Part shown: piece after piece, positions 27,890 to 37,611 of the stretch
How the letters are laid out: each line of letters starts with the position of its first letter
How positions within the stretch are numbered: the stretch's first letter is position 1
From: Paenibacillus whitsoniae
GTDB taxonomy: Bacteria > Bacillota > Bacilli > Paenibacillales > NBRC-103111
Length of the DNA stretch: 63,804 nt
NCBI RefSeq assembly: GCF_003955665.1
Contig: NZ_RXHU01000055.1
Span: 1 to 63,804, forward strand
Direction of reading: 5' to 3'
Program-made: the position numbers and the translations under genes
The notes under the pieces: model-generated
What the model saw: only the letters and a program-made list of their open reading frames with translations
Told to the model about the DNA's origin: nothing
Database searches by the model: none

Positions 27890-30109
27890 GCCATGCTGCT
27901 TCCGGTATTCGCCCGGAGTTGTGCCTACGACTTTCTTGAATGCGCGGATGAACGAAATATCGTGAATATACCCGACACCATTGGCGATCTCCTGTAAAGA
28001 AAGCGCCGTTTCGAGCAGCAGACGCTGACTGTTTTCTATGCGGACCCTAACCAAATAATCTACCAGCTTTTCACCGTAAGCCTCTTTGAACAGCCGGCTT
28101 ACATATTTACCATTCAGCCCAAACACATCACAAAGATGATTCAGCGACATATCCGAATTGGCGTATTCCTTGTCCATGTACTCCCTAACTTCACGGACTA
28201 AGGCATAATGGCTGCGGCTTTCCTGCAACTCCCGGACTTTAACCTCGAATTCCCCCAAAACCCGTTCGTACTGCGTCTCCAAATCCTCCGCCACATCGAA
28301 TGTATCGTGAATTTGATTCAAGCTGGGCAGCGCCTCCGATTTCCACAGCTCCTGAATATCGGCGGGGAACTCCATCATTTCCCGATACAAGTGGTGATTA
28401 AGCGTATGCAGGAATTGCACAAGCTCTTCCCGCGATAACCGGCCGGCCCGAGCTTCCTGGAACAACTGGCTGAGAATCGGACGCCAAGGCTCTTCGCCCG
28501 TACGGAGCACACGCGAGAAGAGGCGAATCGTCTGCAAATGCCGGTACGTCCCGTCCTCCTGCCGCTCGGTTTCATGATACGCGATCACCCTGTTTAATCC
28601 AAGGCTCGCTTTCAAGGACAACGCCTCCTTCGCGACTGCGTATGATTTGGGGATATCCTCAATCCGCTCCACCACGGGTCCGATTCCGGCCGTCACCGTA
28701 AAGTCAAGATTAGCCTCCACCCATTCGCGAGCGTTTCCGGTCAGCGTCTCCAGCCTCAGCTCCCCATCCGCCGCTTGTTCCTCCAATTGGTAAAGAGCAG
28801 TCAACTGATGCTGTGACGTCCATTCGGCCCATACGGTCAAAGGCTGCGACTCCGTCATTTCCTTCATGACGCTGTTCACGACGAATTTCAACAAAAACAG
28901 GTCGCGGTGCGTATATTTTTCCGTTAACCTGGTATATTTATCGATTTCCACCACGACGATGCCTAGCGAACGGAATTGAACCGGCAAATTCAACCGCTCC
29001 AACTCGGAATCCCACTCCGTCAGCTCAATGGGCCGGTTGCCCTCCAGCAGCTCGACAAAAAAGTGACGCCTGCGGAACAGCGAGTCTTCCTCATGCATTT
29101 TTTGATACGTATGGGACTCCTCGATTAAATGATCCAGCGCCTGCTCGATGAATTTAAACTCATCCTGCACCTGTTTGGAGGGCTTTCCGCTTTTTTGGGC
29201 GGAATAACGATGGATTTGATTCATGATTTCCTCGATCGGCTTATAATTTCGTCTCGTAACAAAGGTCATCCAAGCTGTGCCTGCGACGACGACCAGAAGT
29301 CCTGCGGCAACCCATATGTAAGAAAACACAGAAGCATACTGGAATAGATGCTCATCATGAACGCCCCCCGTGTAGGTCCAACCGGTATAATCGGACTTCA
29401 CTTCGGAAAGAATCGTGCCCTGAGCTTTAGCGTCTTTCTCCCCCACTATGACGTTACCCGCGTAGTCCCTGATCCCGACAAAATTAACGTTTGTGCCGGT
29501 CAACTCTCTGATCATCTGCTCCACTTTGGTCAAGGAAATGTTGACCACGATCAGCCCTTGCCCACCGACGAGCAGCGGGTATTTGCGGACGATCGAAACA
29601 ACAGTGGACGGGAAACGCTCCGAATCCTGAAATTCGAAGTATTCACGTTTACCGGACAACTCGTAGAAGGTCCCCATTTGCAGCCGTTGCATAACGAACT
29701 CGCGGTCCCCGAACTTCTCCAACGCAATGAACGAGTTTTTGCTCATAACCATCTGATCGGAAGAGCGGTACAAATAGACGGAATCAATAAAACCGTTCAA
29801 AGCGATCATTTCACTGACTTTTCTCGATATTTCATAATTATTGAAGTAGGAAAGCGACGGGTCCCTTTGGAAAAAAGCTGTCAGCTTTGCATCGGATTCA
29901 ATATCCTTGATGAGTGCATTATCGATTTCCCTAAGGGAATGATCGATTAACTGAACGACATGCAGCGTAAACTGCTGGTTCACGTTGACTGTTTCCCTTC
30001 TTGACAGCCCGCTCAGAAGCATGAAAGTAAGCAAAATGAGGATCGAGGTTAAGCTAAAAAAAATCGGAAAATATGAAAACAGTAAACGGTAAAACCATTT
30101 TTTCGGCAT
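27875..30109 (-). CDS. Membrane-bound AraC-family transcriptional regulator
   Basis: About 744 residues. Membrane segments at about 8-30 and 266-288 bracket an extracellular sensor of about 235 residues. A cytoplasmic region with a degenerate GGDEF-like half (FRSLGIVVVEIDKYTRL) follows, then a C-terminal AraC helix-turn-helix (about 645-740; MSLNHLCDVFGLNGKYVSRLFK and GYIHDISFIRAFKKVVGTTPGEYRKQ). ATG at 30109 is six bases from GGGGGAG; the ATG directly before it is three. These regulators sense an external glycan signal and activate the neighbouring LplABC operon (inference from position). Confidence 0.88.
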   Translation of the reverse strand: MPKKWFYRLLFSYFPIFFSLTSILILLTFMLLSGLSRRETVNVNQQFTLHVVQLIDHSLREIDNALIKDIESDAKLTAFFQRDPSLSYFNNYEISRKVSEMIALNGFIDSVYLYRSSDQMVMSKNSFIALEKFGDREFVMQRLQMGTFYELSGKREYFEFQDSERFPSTVVSIVRKYPLLVGGQGLIVVNISLTKVEQMIRELTGTNVNFVGIRDYAGNVIVGEKDAKAQGTILSEVKSDYTGWTYTGGVHDEHLFQYASVFSYIWVAAGLLVVVAGTAWMTFVTRRNYKPIEEIMNQIHRYSAQKSGKPSKQVQDEFKFIEQALDHLIEESHTYQKMHEEDSLFRRRHFFVELLEGNRPIELTEWDSELERLNLPVQFRSLGIVVVEIDKYTRLTEKYTHRDLFLLKFVVNSVMKEMTESQPLTVWAEWTSQHQLTALYQLEEQAADGELRLETLTGNAREWVEANLDFTVTAGIGPVVERIEDIPKSYAVAKEALSLKASLGLNRVIAYHETERQEDGTYRHLQTIRLFSRVLRTGEEPWRPILSQLFQEARAGRLSREELVQFLHTLNHHLYREMMEFPADIQELWKSEALPSLNQIHDTFDVAEDLETQYERVLGEFEVKVRELQESRSHYALVREVREYMDKEYANSDMSLNHLCDVFGLNGKYVSRLFKEAYGEKLVDYLVRVRIENSQRLLLETALSLQEIANGVGYIHDISFIRAFKKVVGTTPGEYRKQHGKSPS

Positions 30110-30244
30110 CATGATCTCCCCCTGGTTATGGAAAAACAATAACACCTGTTATTATTGAAGTAAAGTGAAAGAATGTTATCTTCAGGTACTGTACTGAATC
30201 CAGAAAATGATAAATGGCGAGGTCAATAATTTTGCCGATCTGGC

Positions 30245-30281
30245 AAAAAGGCGTTCACCCGGTTGAGTGAACGCCTTTTTT
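30245..30281 (-). terminator. Strong bidirectional terminator
   Basis: AAAAAGGCGTTCAC / GTGAACGCCTTTTTT, 14-bp stem with T runs in both directions. It closes the response-regulator/kinase operon. Confidence 0.9.
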
Positions 30282-30320
30282 ACTATAAAACTCGAAAGCG
30301 AAACATCTGTCCCGGAAGAG

Positions 30321-31856
30321 TCACTGACCGGCCATCTGCTTGCGGTATTCCTTGGGGGAGACACCTGCTATTTTGTTGAACAAATGCGTGAAATAATTGG
30401 AGTCGTTGAAGCCGGTCGCCTCGGAAATTTCGAATATTTTCATATCTGTGCTTTTCAACAAAAGCTTCGCTTTCTGTACACGCAGATTCTGAATATAACC
30501 GGTTACACTTTCCCCGGTTTCCTTTTTAAACAGATTGCTGAAATAGCTGGGGTTGAGATGAACATGGGCCGCCACCTCGGCCAAGCCGCATACGCCCATA
30601 TAGGATTCTTCAATAAACCGAATCGCCTGCTTGACCGGATTATCATTCTTGCTGGCAAGCCAATTGTTATGGGATTGGAGGAATTCATTCAAATATCTCT
30701 GCAGCCATGCTGCGACATCTTCCGGCGTCGCACATTTGTAGACGGAATCCCACTCTATGGGGAGCACGGCCATTTGCCATTCGGGAAACTGAACCTGCAC
30801 CAACCGTTGAATGGCAGCAGCCAGCAGCAGCGCTTCAATTTTGGCGGTTTGCGGGGGTAACTGACTGATTCGGATAGCTTGCTCCTGCAATTCCCGGGCG
30901 AGCCGACTGTTATCCTCCGACATCAGCCAGGTTACAATTTCCTTCTCCTTCTCGTAAAGCGCCGTCTGGTTAAGCAGTGATTCATTGGTAGAACCGTGGT
31001 CCCTTTCTCCTTCCTGGCAATACCGTCTGTAGCCCGCGTGCAATTCCTCCATAGTGGCGCAAAGCCCTTGTCCGCTGCATTCAAGCGGCAGTCTCAGATA
31101 ATGAAGGATCGAATCGGAAAGTATCTGCAGCCATGAGGGAGATGTCTCCATCCGGGAAGCACTTCTATCCACTAATAAAGCCCACTCCGATGCATTTAAG
31201 GGAAATAGGCGAAAGCCACCCGAAAACCATTTAGTCAGGTGCTCTCCGGCAATATTAGTGAAAGCAAACTGCAATAAAGGCACATCCTGGGCGGAATACT
31301 GCTTCTCCAAGGGGAAGTAGGTAGGGATACGGAGGAAATGCAGCTCACATTGCTTCATCTGCTTCAGCAGTGCCTCCACCTCTTCGCCGCTGCAGGGCAT
31401 CCCCATAATAGCCGCGCGCAGCTCGCTGTCTTCATGCTGACGCTTCCAGCCATCCACCAAGAGCTGGGATTGGCTTTCTTCAATCAGCTGCGCATAAATT
31501 CGATCGAGTACGCTTAAGATATCCGATTCCACACAAGGCTTGGTGATAAAGTCCAGCACCCCGAACTTAACCGCTGACTGGGCATACTCAAAATCCTTGA
31601 ATCCGGTGACAATCACAATCTTCGTCAGCCAGCCGCGCTTTCTGATTTCTTCTGCCAACTGCAGACCATCGATATGGGGCATCCGAATATCGGTCAGCAA
31701 GAAATCCGGAACACATTTCTCCATCATGATCAAGGCGTCCCGGCCGTTGGCCGCTTCCCCCGACACCTCCCAATCGGTGGCCCGCTTCCCCACCAGCTTC
31801 AGCAGCCCCTTGCGGAAGTTGGGCTGATCTTCTGCAATAAACAGCTTGCCCTTCAT
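30321..31856 (-). CDS. YesN-type response regulator with AraC output
   Basis: 511 residues. N-terminal receiver domain with acidic pocket (IAEDQP), phospho-acceptor Asp near residue 55 in LLTDIRMPHIDG, and Lys in ITKPC. The middle of about 270 residues has no recognised fold. The C-terminal AraC helix-turn-helix (about 410-510) includes CGLAEVAAHVHLNPSYFSNLFK and GFNDSNYFTHLFNKIAGVSPKEYRKQ. ATG follows GAGGAGGGG. It overlaps the kinase gene by four bases. The likely target is the 72-bp element found upstream of both units of the pectin/arabinan locus. Confidence 0.92.
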   Translation of the reverse strand: MKGKLFIAEDQPNFRKGLLKLVGKRATDWEVSGEAANGRDALIMMEKCVPDFLLTDIRMPHIDGLQLAEEIRKRGWLTKIVIVTGFKDFEYAQSAVKFGVLDFITKPCVESDILSVLDRIYAQLIEESQSQLLVDGWKRQHEDSELRAAIMGMPCSGEEVEALLKQMKQCELHFLRIPTYFPLEKQYSAQDVPLLQFAFTNIAGEHLTKWFSGGFRLFPLNASEWALLVDRSASRMETSPSWLQILSDSILHYLRLPLECSGQGLCATMEELHAGYRRYCQEGERDHGSTNESLLNQTALYEKEKEIVTWLMSEDNSRLARELQEQAIRISQLPPQTAKIEALLLAAAIQRLVQVQFPEWQMAVLPIEWDSVYKCATPEDVAAWLQRYLNEFLQSHNNWLASKNDNPVKQAIRFIEESYMGVCGLAEVAAHVHLNPSYFSNLFKKETGESVTGYIQNLRVQKAKLLLKSTDMKIFEISEATGFNDSNYFTHLFNKIAGVSPKEYRKQMAGQ

Positions 31857-33664
31857 CCGATCCCCTCCTCATGACTATCCAGAGCTTCATATTTAATCGG
31901 CAGCGTCATGTGAACTACCGTTCCTTTCCCTGGGCTGCTGGTTATTTCCACGCCATACGTGGGCCCATATACCAGTTGAATGCGCCGCAGCACACTTTTG
32001 TAACCGATACCCGTCTTATTGCCGTCCGGCAGATTCGTTTCCGCCGCTGTCAAGGATCTCAACGTTTCTTGATCCATGCCGCATCCGTTGTCAGCTACCT
32101 CAATATGCAGCGCTTCATTTAAGAGAAACGCTTTAATTCGCAACACCCGGTCTTTCTCCATATCACGGAAAGCGTGCACAAAAACATTTTCCACCACCGG
32201 CAGCAAAAGGGATCGCATCATCCGTAGATTCAGCAGAGACTCCTCAGCTTGTATAATGGTTTCAATCTCGCCAATGAAGAGCTCTGTCTGGATCTTGAGG
32301 TAATTCCGGATCTGATGCAGCTCTTCGCCAAGCGTTGTATCCGTCTGAACAGATTTTAGGGAATACTTCAACATCTCCGAGATGGCGTTGATCAGAAGCG
32401 CCGTCTCCTCCTGGTCGTTGGTGTACAGCTTCCAATATAGCTCATTGAACAGGTTGTGCAGATAATGGGGGTTCAGCTGTGCCTGGATAGCCTTAAGCTC
32501 CGATTCCCTCTGGCTGATCTGAGCCAGATATACCTTATTGATGAGCTCACTCACTTGCTCGGCCATGCTGTTGAAGCTGTCTCCGATGTAGCCTAACTCG
32601 TCGCCGGAATCCACTCTGACACGAACCGTGAAATCGCCGGAACGCAGCATTCGCAGTCCCTGCATCAGATGGGCCAGAGGCGTCAGAAGCGTCCGGGTGG
32701 AAATCGTAATCAGAAGTGCACAAAGCAGGATCACCCCGATTCCAGCAAAAGCCAATACCTGGATGATATCTTTATTTTTTCTCTGTATCTCCTGAAGGGA
32801 GGCCCCACCGTAAAGGGTAAAGCCTGCCGGAATCAGCTCATGGCGGACAAAGAGATAGCTGATGCCATTCATTTTGACATAACGGGGATAATTTGCCTCT
32901 GTCAGCTGCAGGAGCTGTTCCATCTCACTTGGGTCCATATTGGTGTAGAGCATGCTTCCCATAGGCTCCAGAAGCAGCACCTTGCCGCTGCCGTTCTCTG
33001 TAAGATCCCGCAGCACTTTGGAAACCAGACTTTCCTCCATCACCATCACCATCGTACCGTAGGGGATCAATTTTTCATTGAGCATCCGTCTGGCAGCAAC
33101 CAGAACCGTTCTACGGCCGTCCGGATCAATGGTGCTGGCCGCTTCGGCCCGGCCCCATACCAGATTTCCCCGATGGGGTTTAAGCTTCTCCATCATCCTG
33201 TTCAAGTCCTCCGTTCCCGGCTCGCCGGAAGCGCCATTTTTGGAGAGGACCGTCATTTCGCCATTCTCATTGTATAGGAACACGGAGCGGATGGACGGCG
33301 CATCCACCAGCAGCATATTCAACTGCTCTTCCACATACTTGCGGTTCTTGAATTGCGTGTAGGAATCGCTTTGTGGAACGATCTCCTTGAGGAACAATTC
33401 AATGGACGGATTCAGGATAATCGACTGGGAGACCCGGTTGATTTCCTGGAAAGACATCTCCAGTCTGGCCAACGATTGTTCGTTGGCGATGGAGAACTGC
33501 TTGCTGATTTCATCTTCCATTAACTGGATATTGGAACGATACACCATCCAACCTGCCAAAGCAAAAGCAAGTGTGACCATACACGAGAGCAGCACGATCA
33601 GCTTGATCTTGAAGCTGCCCTTTATTTTTCCGGCTATAGCCCCCGGCCAGTTTCTCAAATGCAA
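31853..33664 (-). CDS. YesM-type sensor histidine kinase
   Basis: About 603 residues from a TTG at 33664, which has GGGGAG six bases upstream; the frame stays open to 33718. Membrane helices near residues 20-42 and 305-328 flank a Cache-like extracellular sensor. HAMP follows (about 328-380), then the LytS/YesM kinase core with His in LNPHYLHNLFNEL (about 400) and N-box PVVENVFVHAF (about 495), G-box DNGCGMD and GTGIGYKSVLRR. It presumably senses an extracellular oligosaccharide and phosphorylates the overlapping YesN-type regulator. Confidence 0.9.
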   Translation of the reverse strand: MHLRNWPGAIAGKIKGSFKIKLIVLLSCMVTLAFALAGWMVYRSNIQLMEDEISKQFSIANEQSLARLEMSFQEINRVSQSIILNPSIELFLKEIVPQSDSYTQFKNRKYVEEQLNMLLVDAPSIRSVFLYNENGEMTVLSKNGASGEPGTEDLNRMMEKLKPHRGNLVWGRAEAASTIDPDGRRTVLVAARRMLNEKLIPYGTMVMVMEESLVSKVLRDLTENGSGKVLLLEPMGSMLYTNMDPSEMEQLLQLTEANYPRYVKMNGISYLFVRHELIPAGFTLYGGASLQEIQRKNKDIIQVLAFAGIGVILLCALLITISTRTLLTPLAHLMQGLRMLRSGDFTVRVRVDSGDELGYIGDSFNSMAEQVSELINKVYLAQISQRESELKAIQAQLNPHYLHNLFNELYWKLYTNDQEETALLINAISEMLKYSLKSVQTDTTLGEELHQIRNYLKIQTELFIGEIETIIQAEESLLNLRMMRSLLLPVVENVFVHAFRDMEKDRVLRIKAFLLNEALHIEVADNGCGMDQETLRSLTAAETNLPDGNKTGIGYKSVLRRIQLVYGPTYGVEITSSPGKGTVVHMTLPIKYEALDSHEEGIG

Positions 33665-33785
33665 TCGGCTCTCCCCTTGAATGTCATATTGCAGTACAAA
33701 ACGCTTCCTTCCCAGCAAACGAGGTTTTTATTTTACCTGTCTACATAGGAAGGAAGCGCGTCACGTTTCGTCGTGTTTCCCCGTA

Positions 33786-34901
33786 TTATTGTAAAGCTTC
33801 GTACAAGGCAATAAGTGCAAGGGACTGTCCGTATGCCATCGGCATAATGGTAATGTTCCTGTAATGCTCTTGATCCATGCCCATTCCGGTTCCGGCCGAT
33901 ACATTCAGCACGGTTCCATCTTCGCTGATGTTGTGGCAAACCGCCTCGACCGCCTTGTCTGCAACAGCTTGATAGGAGGAATCTAGTATACCAGATTTTA
34001 TCCCTTTTAGGATACCTGCGGCAATTGCGGCCGATCCGGACACCTCTTCATAGCTGGTCGGATCTTGCAGGACGGTGTGCCAGAGACCGGAAGCGGCCTG
34101 AAGCGGAACCAGCGCATGGATCTGAGCCTTATACGTATCCACTAGAAATTGACGAACACCCGGGTGAATCGTATCTTGACAAGTTTCCAGGTAATCGACG
34201 AGACCGTAGGTGAACCAGGAATTACCGCGACACCAGAAGATGCTGCCGAAATTATCGTTGCGCTCGAAACTCCAGCCGTGGAAAAACAGCCCGGTCTGTT
34301 TGTCATACAAGTACTTGATATGAATCAGAATTTGGTGCACGGCTTCTTGCTCCCAGTCTGGCCGTTGGAACTTGCGCCCCGCCTGGTTTAGGAAAAGAAC
34401 GGCCATAAAGAGCGTATCGATCCATAACTGTCCATTGTGCAAATGGATGCCATCCCGGTTGCCAATGGCCGTGACGGTATGCTGGAAGCCGCCTTCTTTG
34501 GTTTTGGGCAGCTCATGAATGAGCCAGTCCGCATGCTCCCGGCAGAGCTGTTCCAACTGGCTGGAAGGCTCAAGCTGATCCAGGAGCAGAACGAGAGCCA
34601 GATATGGAGCGGTCGTATTAATATTTTTTGACGGCAGACCAACGTCCAAATTGCGGGAATACCAGTTTTGAAAAAAATCCTTATAGCGTTGATCGCTGTA
34701 AAACTTTTGCAGCTTATATAGACCATAAAGGCCGACGCCTTGGGGCCAGTCCCACTCTTCAATGCCAAAATCCCGTTGGACAATCCCTTTTTTTGTATCG
34801 GCGTGGAGCACAGTTTTATCCTTCTCATAGTCGCTGCCGCCCAGATTCATAAGCTTGTCGACGATCAGTCCAATTTTGTGAAGCAGCTTTTCATTTGTCA
34901 T
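33786..34901 (-). CDS. Glycoside hydrolase GH88/GH105-type (unsaturated glucuronyl/rhamnogalacturonyl hydrolase)
   Basis: About 371 residues, ATG at 34901 nine bases after AAGGAG. An (alpha/alpha)6-barrel protein with the YteR/YesR pattern: EWDWPQGVGLYGLYKL, HNGQLWIDTLFMAVLFL (Asp is the likely catalytic residue), FWCRGNSWFTYGLVDYL, and SGSAAIAAGI. There is no signal peptide, so it acts in the cytoplasm on the unsaturated disaccharides that lyases release and the LplABC-type system imports. Confidence 0.88.
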   Translation of the reverse strand: MTNEKLLHKIGLIVDKLMNLGGSDYEKDKTVLHADTKKGIVQRDFGIEEWDWPQGVGLYGLYKLQKFYSDQRYKDFFQNWYSRNLDVGLPSKNINTTAPYLALVLLLDQLEPSSQLEQLCREHADWLIHELPKTKEGGFQHTVTAIGNRDGIHLHNGQLWIDTLFMAVLFLNQAGRKFQRPDWEQEAVHQILIHIKYLYDKQTGLFFHGWSFERNDNFGSIFWCRGNSWFTYGLVDYLETCQDTIHPGVRQFLVDTYKAQIHALVPLQAASGLWHTVLQDPTSYEEVSGSAAIAAGILKGIKSGILDSSYQAVADKAVEAVCHNISEDGTVLNVSAGTGMGMDQEHYRNITIMPMAYGQSLALIALYEALQ

Positions 34902-34941
34902 GATCATATACTCCTTCTTATATAAAATGTTCCGAAAACAA

Positions 34942-34969
34942 ACTTGGTCCGGCCTTTGCCGAACCAAGT
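34942..34969 (-). terminator. Intercistronic terminator-like hairpin
   Basis: 12-bp stem ACTTGGTTCGGC / GCCGGACCAAGT with a four-base loop, followed by TTGTTTTC on the minus strand. It stands between the binding-protein gene and the GH105-type gene, so it likely lowers expression of the hydrolase and of the kinase pair relative to the importer. Confidence 0.65.
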
Positions 34970-34995
34970 CCGCATTTCACCTATGCGTTCAGCCC

Positions 34996-36636
34996 TTACT
35001 TGTGTTGGGAGCGAACCAAATCCAGAATATCTTTGCCTAGGAAGGCTCTGCCCTTATTTTCTTTATACCAAGTATTCATAAATTCCTCAATCTGTTTGCC
35101 GCCGCCTCTCTCCCAGGCAGCTTTGGCATCTGCAACGGCCTGCTCAGGCGTATATTTGGCCCCGCCGATAATGCCTTTGGTATAGATGTCCTTGATCTCT
35201 TTGTCCACATTGGTATTGATCACGACCAAATCACTCGGCAAAGTTGGCATATGCTCATAGTGACTCAGCGCAGGATACTGTGCCTCGGGATTAAGCAGAA
35301 ACTCGTCGGCTTTCTTCAGCATCTCCAGACCGGCCTTCTGGTCAGGATCATTCACATCGAACGCAGTGGTGGAAATCAGAAGCGGGTTCTCAGGGATTGA
35401 GTAGAACATGGTGTAGTCCATCGCCCAATCCAGCTCCTTGGCATTCTTCGCAGGATCAATAACCTTAGGGAAACCGTCCGCTCCTTTTTTCCAATGCTCG
35501 CCTTCAATTCCTTTTCTCAGAATCAGGGCGTTCTCCGGCTTGATCATGAAGTTAATGTACTCCATAGCGGCCTTGGGATCTTTGGCTGCGGCATTGATGA
35601 CCGTTGTCATTTGAACCGGATTGACGACATGATGAACGAATTGCCCCATGGGAGACTTAGGCTGCGCCATTGGCGCAATCTCCGCCTCCGGTACAACTTT
35701 GCGGAGCGTTTTGACATCCGTCACGGTACTTTCAAACCAGTTGCTGATAGCAGGTGGAAGATAAACGCCTATTTTACCATTCAGATAGTCTTGTTTGGCT
35801 TTGGCTCCATTCTTGTCCGCCAGATAATCCTTGTCGATAAGTCCTTCCTCAAACAATCGCTTCTTAAATTTAAGAGATTCCAACGTGTTATCCCAAGTTC
35901 TTACGATTTTGTCATCGCTGGAGATTTTCCAGCCGTACGAGCCGAACATGGAATCCACCATGCCGTCCGAGGTATAGCTCATATTGGTTCCATAGGTGTC
36001 CTTCTTCCCGTTGCCATCCGGGTCCTGCTCAACGAATGCCTTCAGAACGACAAGCAGCTCTTCTGTGGTTTTCGGAACCTCCAGCTTCAGCTTTTTCAGC
36101 CAATCCATTCGAATGAAAGCTACGCTCTGCAAATGAGGTTCATTAATTTTACCGATTTCGTAAAGCTTGCCGTCCGGCTTGGTGCCTATTTTGCGAAGCT
36201 GAGGGTACTTGTCCAGGAGCTTCTGGTATTCAGGCGCATACTTCAAGTAATCGTCCAGTGGCATCAGCTGCTTCTGCTGGTACAGGGAGTTACGGAACCC
36301 CGTATCAAAATCATTGACGATATCCGGCGCACTGCCCGATGCGAACAATACATTCAGCTTTTTGACTGCCTCTGCCCGATCCACCGGCACAAATTTGGCC
36401 GTAACCGGAGAATGTTCATTGATCCACTTGGTCCACCGGTTGTCTTCGACCGTTCCCTCTGCTGCTGGAATATTGCCCCTGTCGTAGTTGGAAACGGTAA
36501 TGGTGGCTTTTCCTTCAGCTTTCCCCTTTGTCCCTTCTTCCTTTTGACTGCACCCAGCTGCCCCTACGGCCATAACCGCCGACAGTCCCAAGGCTAATGT
36601 GACCTTCATTTTTGGTGCGGATGTTTGTCCAAACAT
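34996..36636 (-). CDS. Extracellular solute-binding lipoprotein (LplA/YtcQ type)
   Basis: 546 residues. Lipoprotein signal with lipobox GAAGC near residue 29, followed by the large LplA-type binding fold; DPDGNGKKDTYG repeats the acidic loop of the paralogue at 26024, and both end with similar KAAWERGGG / KETWEKAGG segments. ATG at 36636 follows GAGGGGGAATCCAC. Confidence 0.9.
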   Translation of the reverse strand: MFGQTSAPKMKVTLALGLSAVMAVGAAGCSQKEEGTKGKAEGKATITVSNYDRGNIPAAEGTVEDNRWTKWINEHSPVTAKFVPVDRAEAVKKLNVLFASGSAPDIVNDFDTGFRNSLYQQKQLMPLDDYLKYAPEYQKLLDKYPQLRKIGTKPDGKLYEIGKINEPHLQSVAFIRMDWLKKLKLEVPKTTEELLVVLKAFVEQDPDGNGKKDTYGTNMSYTSDGMVDSMFGSYGWKISSDDKIVRTWDNTLESLKFKKRLFEEGLIDKDYLADKNGAKAKQDYLNGKIGVYLPPAISNWFESTVTDVKTLRKVVPEAEIAPMAQPKSPMGQFVHHVVNPVQMTTVINAAAKDPKAAMEYINFMIKPENALILRKGIEGEHWKKGADGFPKVIDPAKNAKELDWAMDYTMFYSIPENPLLISTTAFDVNDPDQKAGLEMLKKADEFLLNPEAQYPALSHYEHMPTLPSDLVVINTNVDKEIKDIYTKGIIGGAKYTPEQAVADAKAAWERGGGKQIEEFMNTWYKENKGRAFLGKDILDLVRSQHK

Positions 36637-36719
36637 GTGGATTCCCCCTCAATCTATGATTAATTTCGTTGTTGCCGCTAACCCTGAAATAACACTGGTT
36701 CATGCCGCAGCATGATTGG

Positions 36720-37592
36720 CTAACCTTTGATAGAACCAAGCATAATGCCTTTGACAAAATATTTCTGCAGGAACGGGTAGACCGCGAGCATGGGGACAAC
36801 CATAACCATCACCCCAACGGCCTTGAGCTTTTCGGATACCATTTCCTGCTGCTGCATCATATCCATGGCCGATACATTGAAGTTCCCCTGAATTTGCAGC
36901 ATTCCCTGAACGATGACGGTGAGATTTTGCAAACTCGTCTTATTGATGTACAGAATAACACTCATAAACATGTTCCAGTAGCCTACTCCGTAGAATAGCG
37001 TCAATGTAGCGAGCAAAGGAAGAGACAAAGGCAGGATGACGCGTCTGAGCAATTGGACCTCACCGCAACCGTCAATCTGGGCGGAATCCACCACTTCTCC
37101 CGGGATGCTCTCAAAATAACTTTTCATAATGAGCAAATTATAGGTGCTGATCAGCCCACCAAGCCAGAGGGACCAGTACGTGTTCGTCAAATGCAGGTTA
37201 TTCATAACCAGATAGGTAGGAATCATGCCTCCGCTGAAAAGCATGGTGAACAGGGCGGCCGTTGTGATGGGCTTCCGGGCATAAAGGTAACGGCGGGATA
37301 ACGGATAAGCCGTCAATACGGTGGCGAGCATGCTTAAAACCGTTCCGCCTAAGGTAATGATCACGCTGTTGGAAAAAGCGCGCAGAGCTGGCGTATTTTC
37401 AAAAAAGTATCTATATACGGTGAAATCAAGCCCCACCGGCCAGAACCAGACTCTCCCCAAGTCAACTGCATGCCCTGAGCTTACGGACAGCGCGATAAGA
37501 TGCAGGAAAGGCAGGATGCATGTGAGCGAAATGCCAATTAATACGACGTGTATAATGATTGAAAATATTTTTCCGCTTGTGGATTCCCTCAC
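36720..37592 (-). CDS. Carbohydrate ABC transporter permease (LplC/YtcP type)
   Basis: About 291 residues from GTG at 37592, which lies eight bases after AAAGGAGGG; the longer open frame reads into the preceding gene without a start site. EAA-like loop VDSAQIDGCGEVQLLRRVILPLSLP, and C-terminus FLQKYFVKGIMLGSIKG. It follows the LplB-type permease by 19 bases. Confidence 0.9.
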   Translation of the reverse strand: MRESTSGKIFSIIIHVVLIGISLTCILPFLHLIALSVSSGHAVDLGRVWFWPVGLDFTVYRYFFENTPALRAFSNSVIITLGGTVLSMLATVLTAYPLSRRYLYARKPITTAALFTMLFSGGMIPTYLVMNNLHLTNTYWSLWLGGLISTYNLLIMKSYFESIPGEVVDSAQIDGCGEVQLLRRVILPLSLPLLATLTLFYGVGYWNMFMSVILYINKTSLQNLTVIVQGMLQIQGNFNVSAMDMMQQQEMVSEKLKAVGVMVMVVPMLAVYPFLQKYFVKGIMLGSIKG

Positions 37593-37611
37593 GAGAATTT
37601 CCCTCCTTTCT

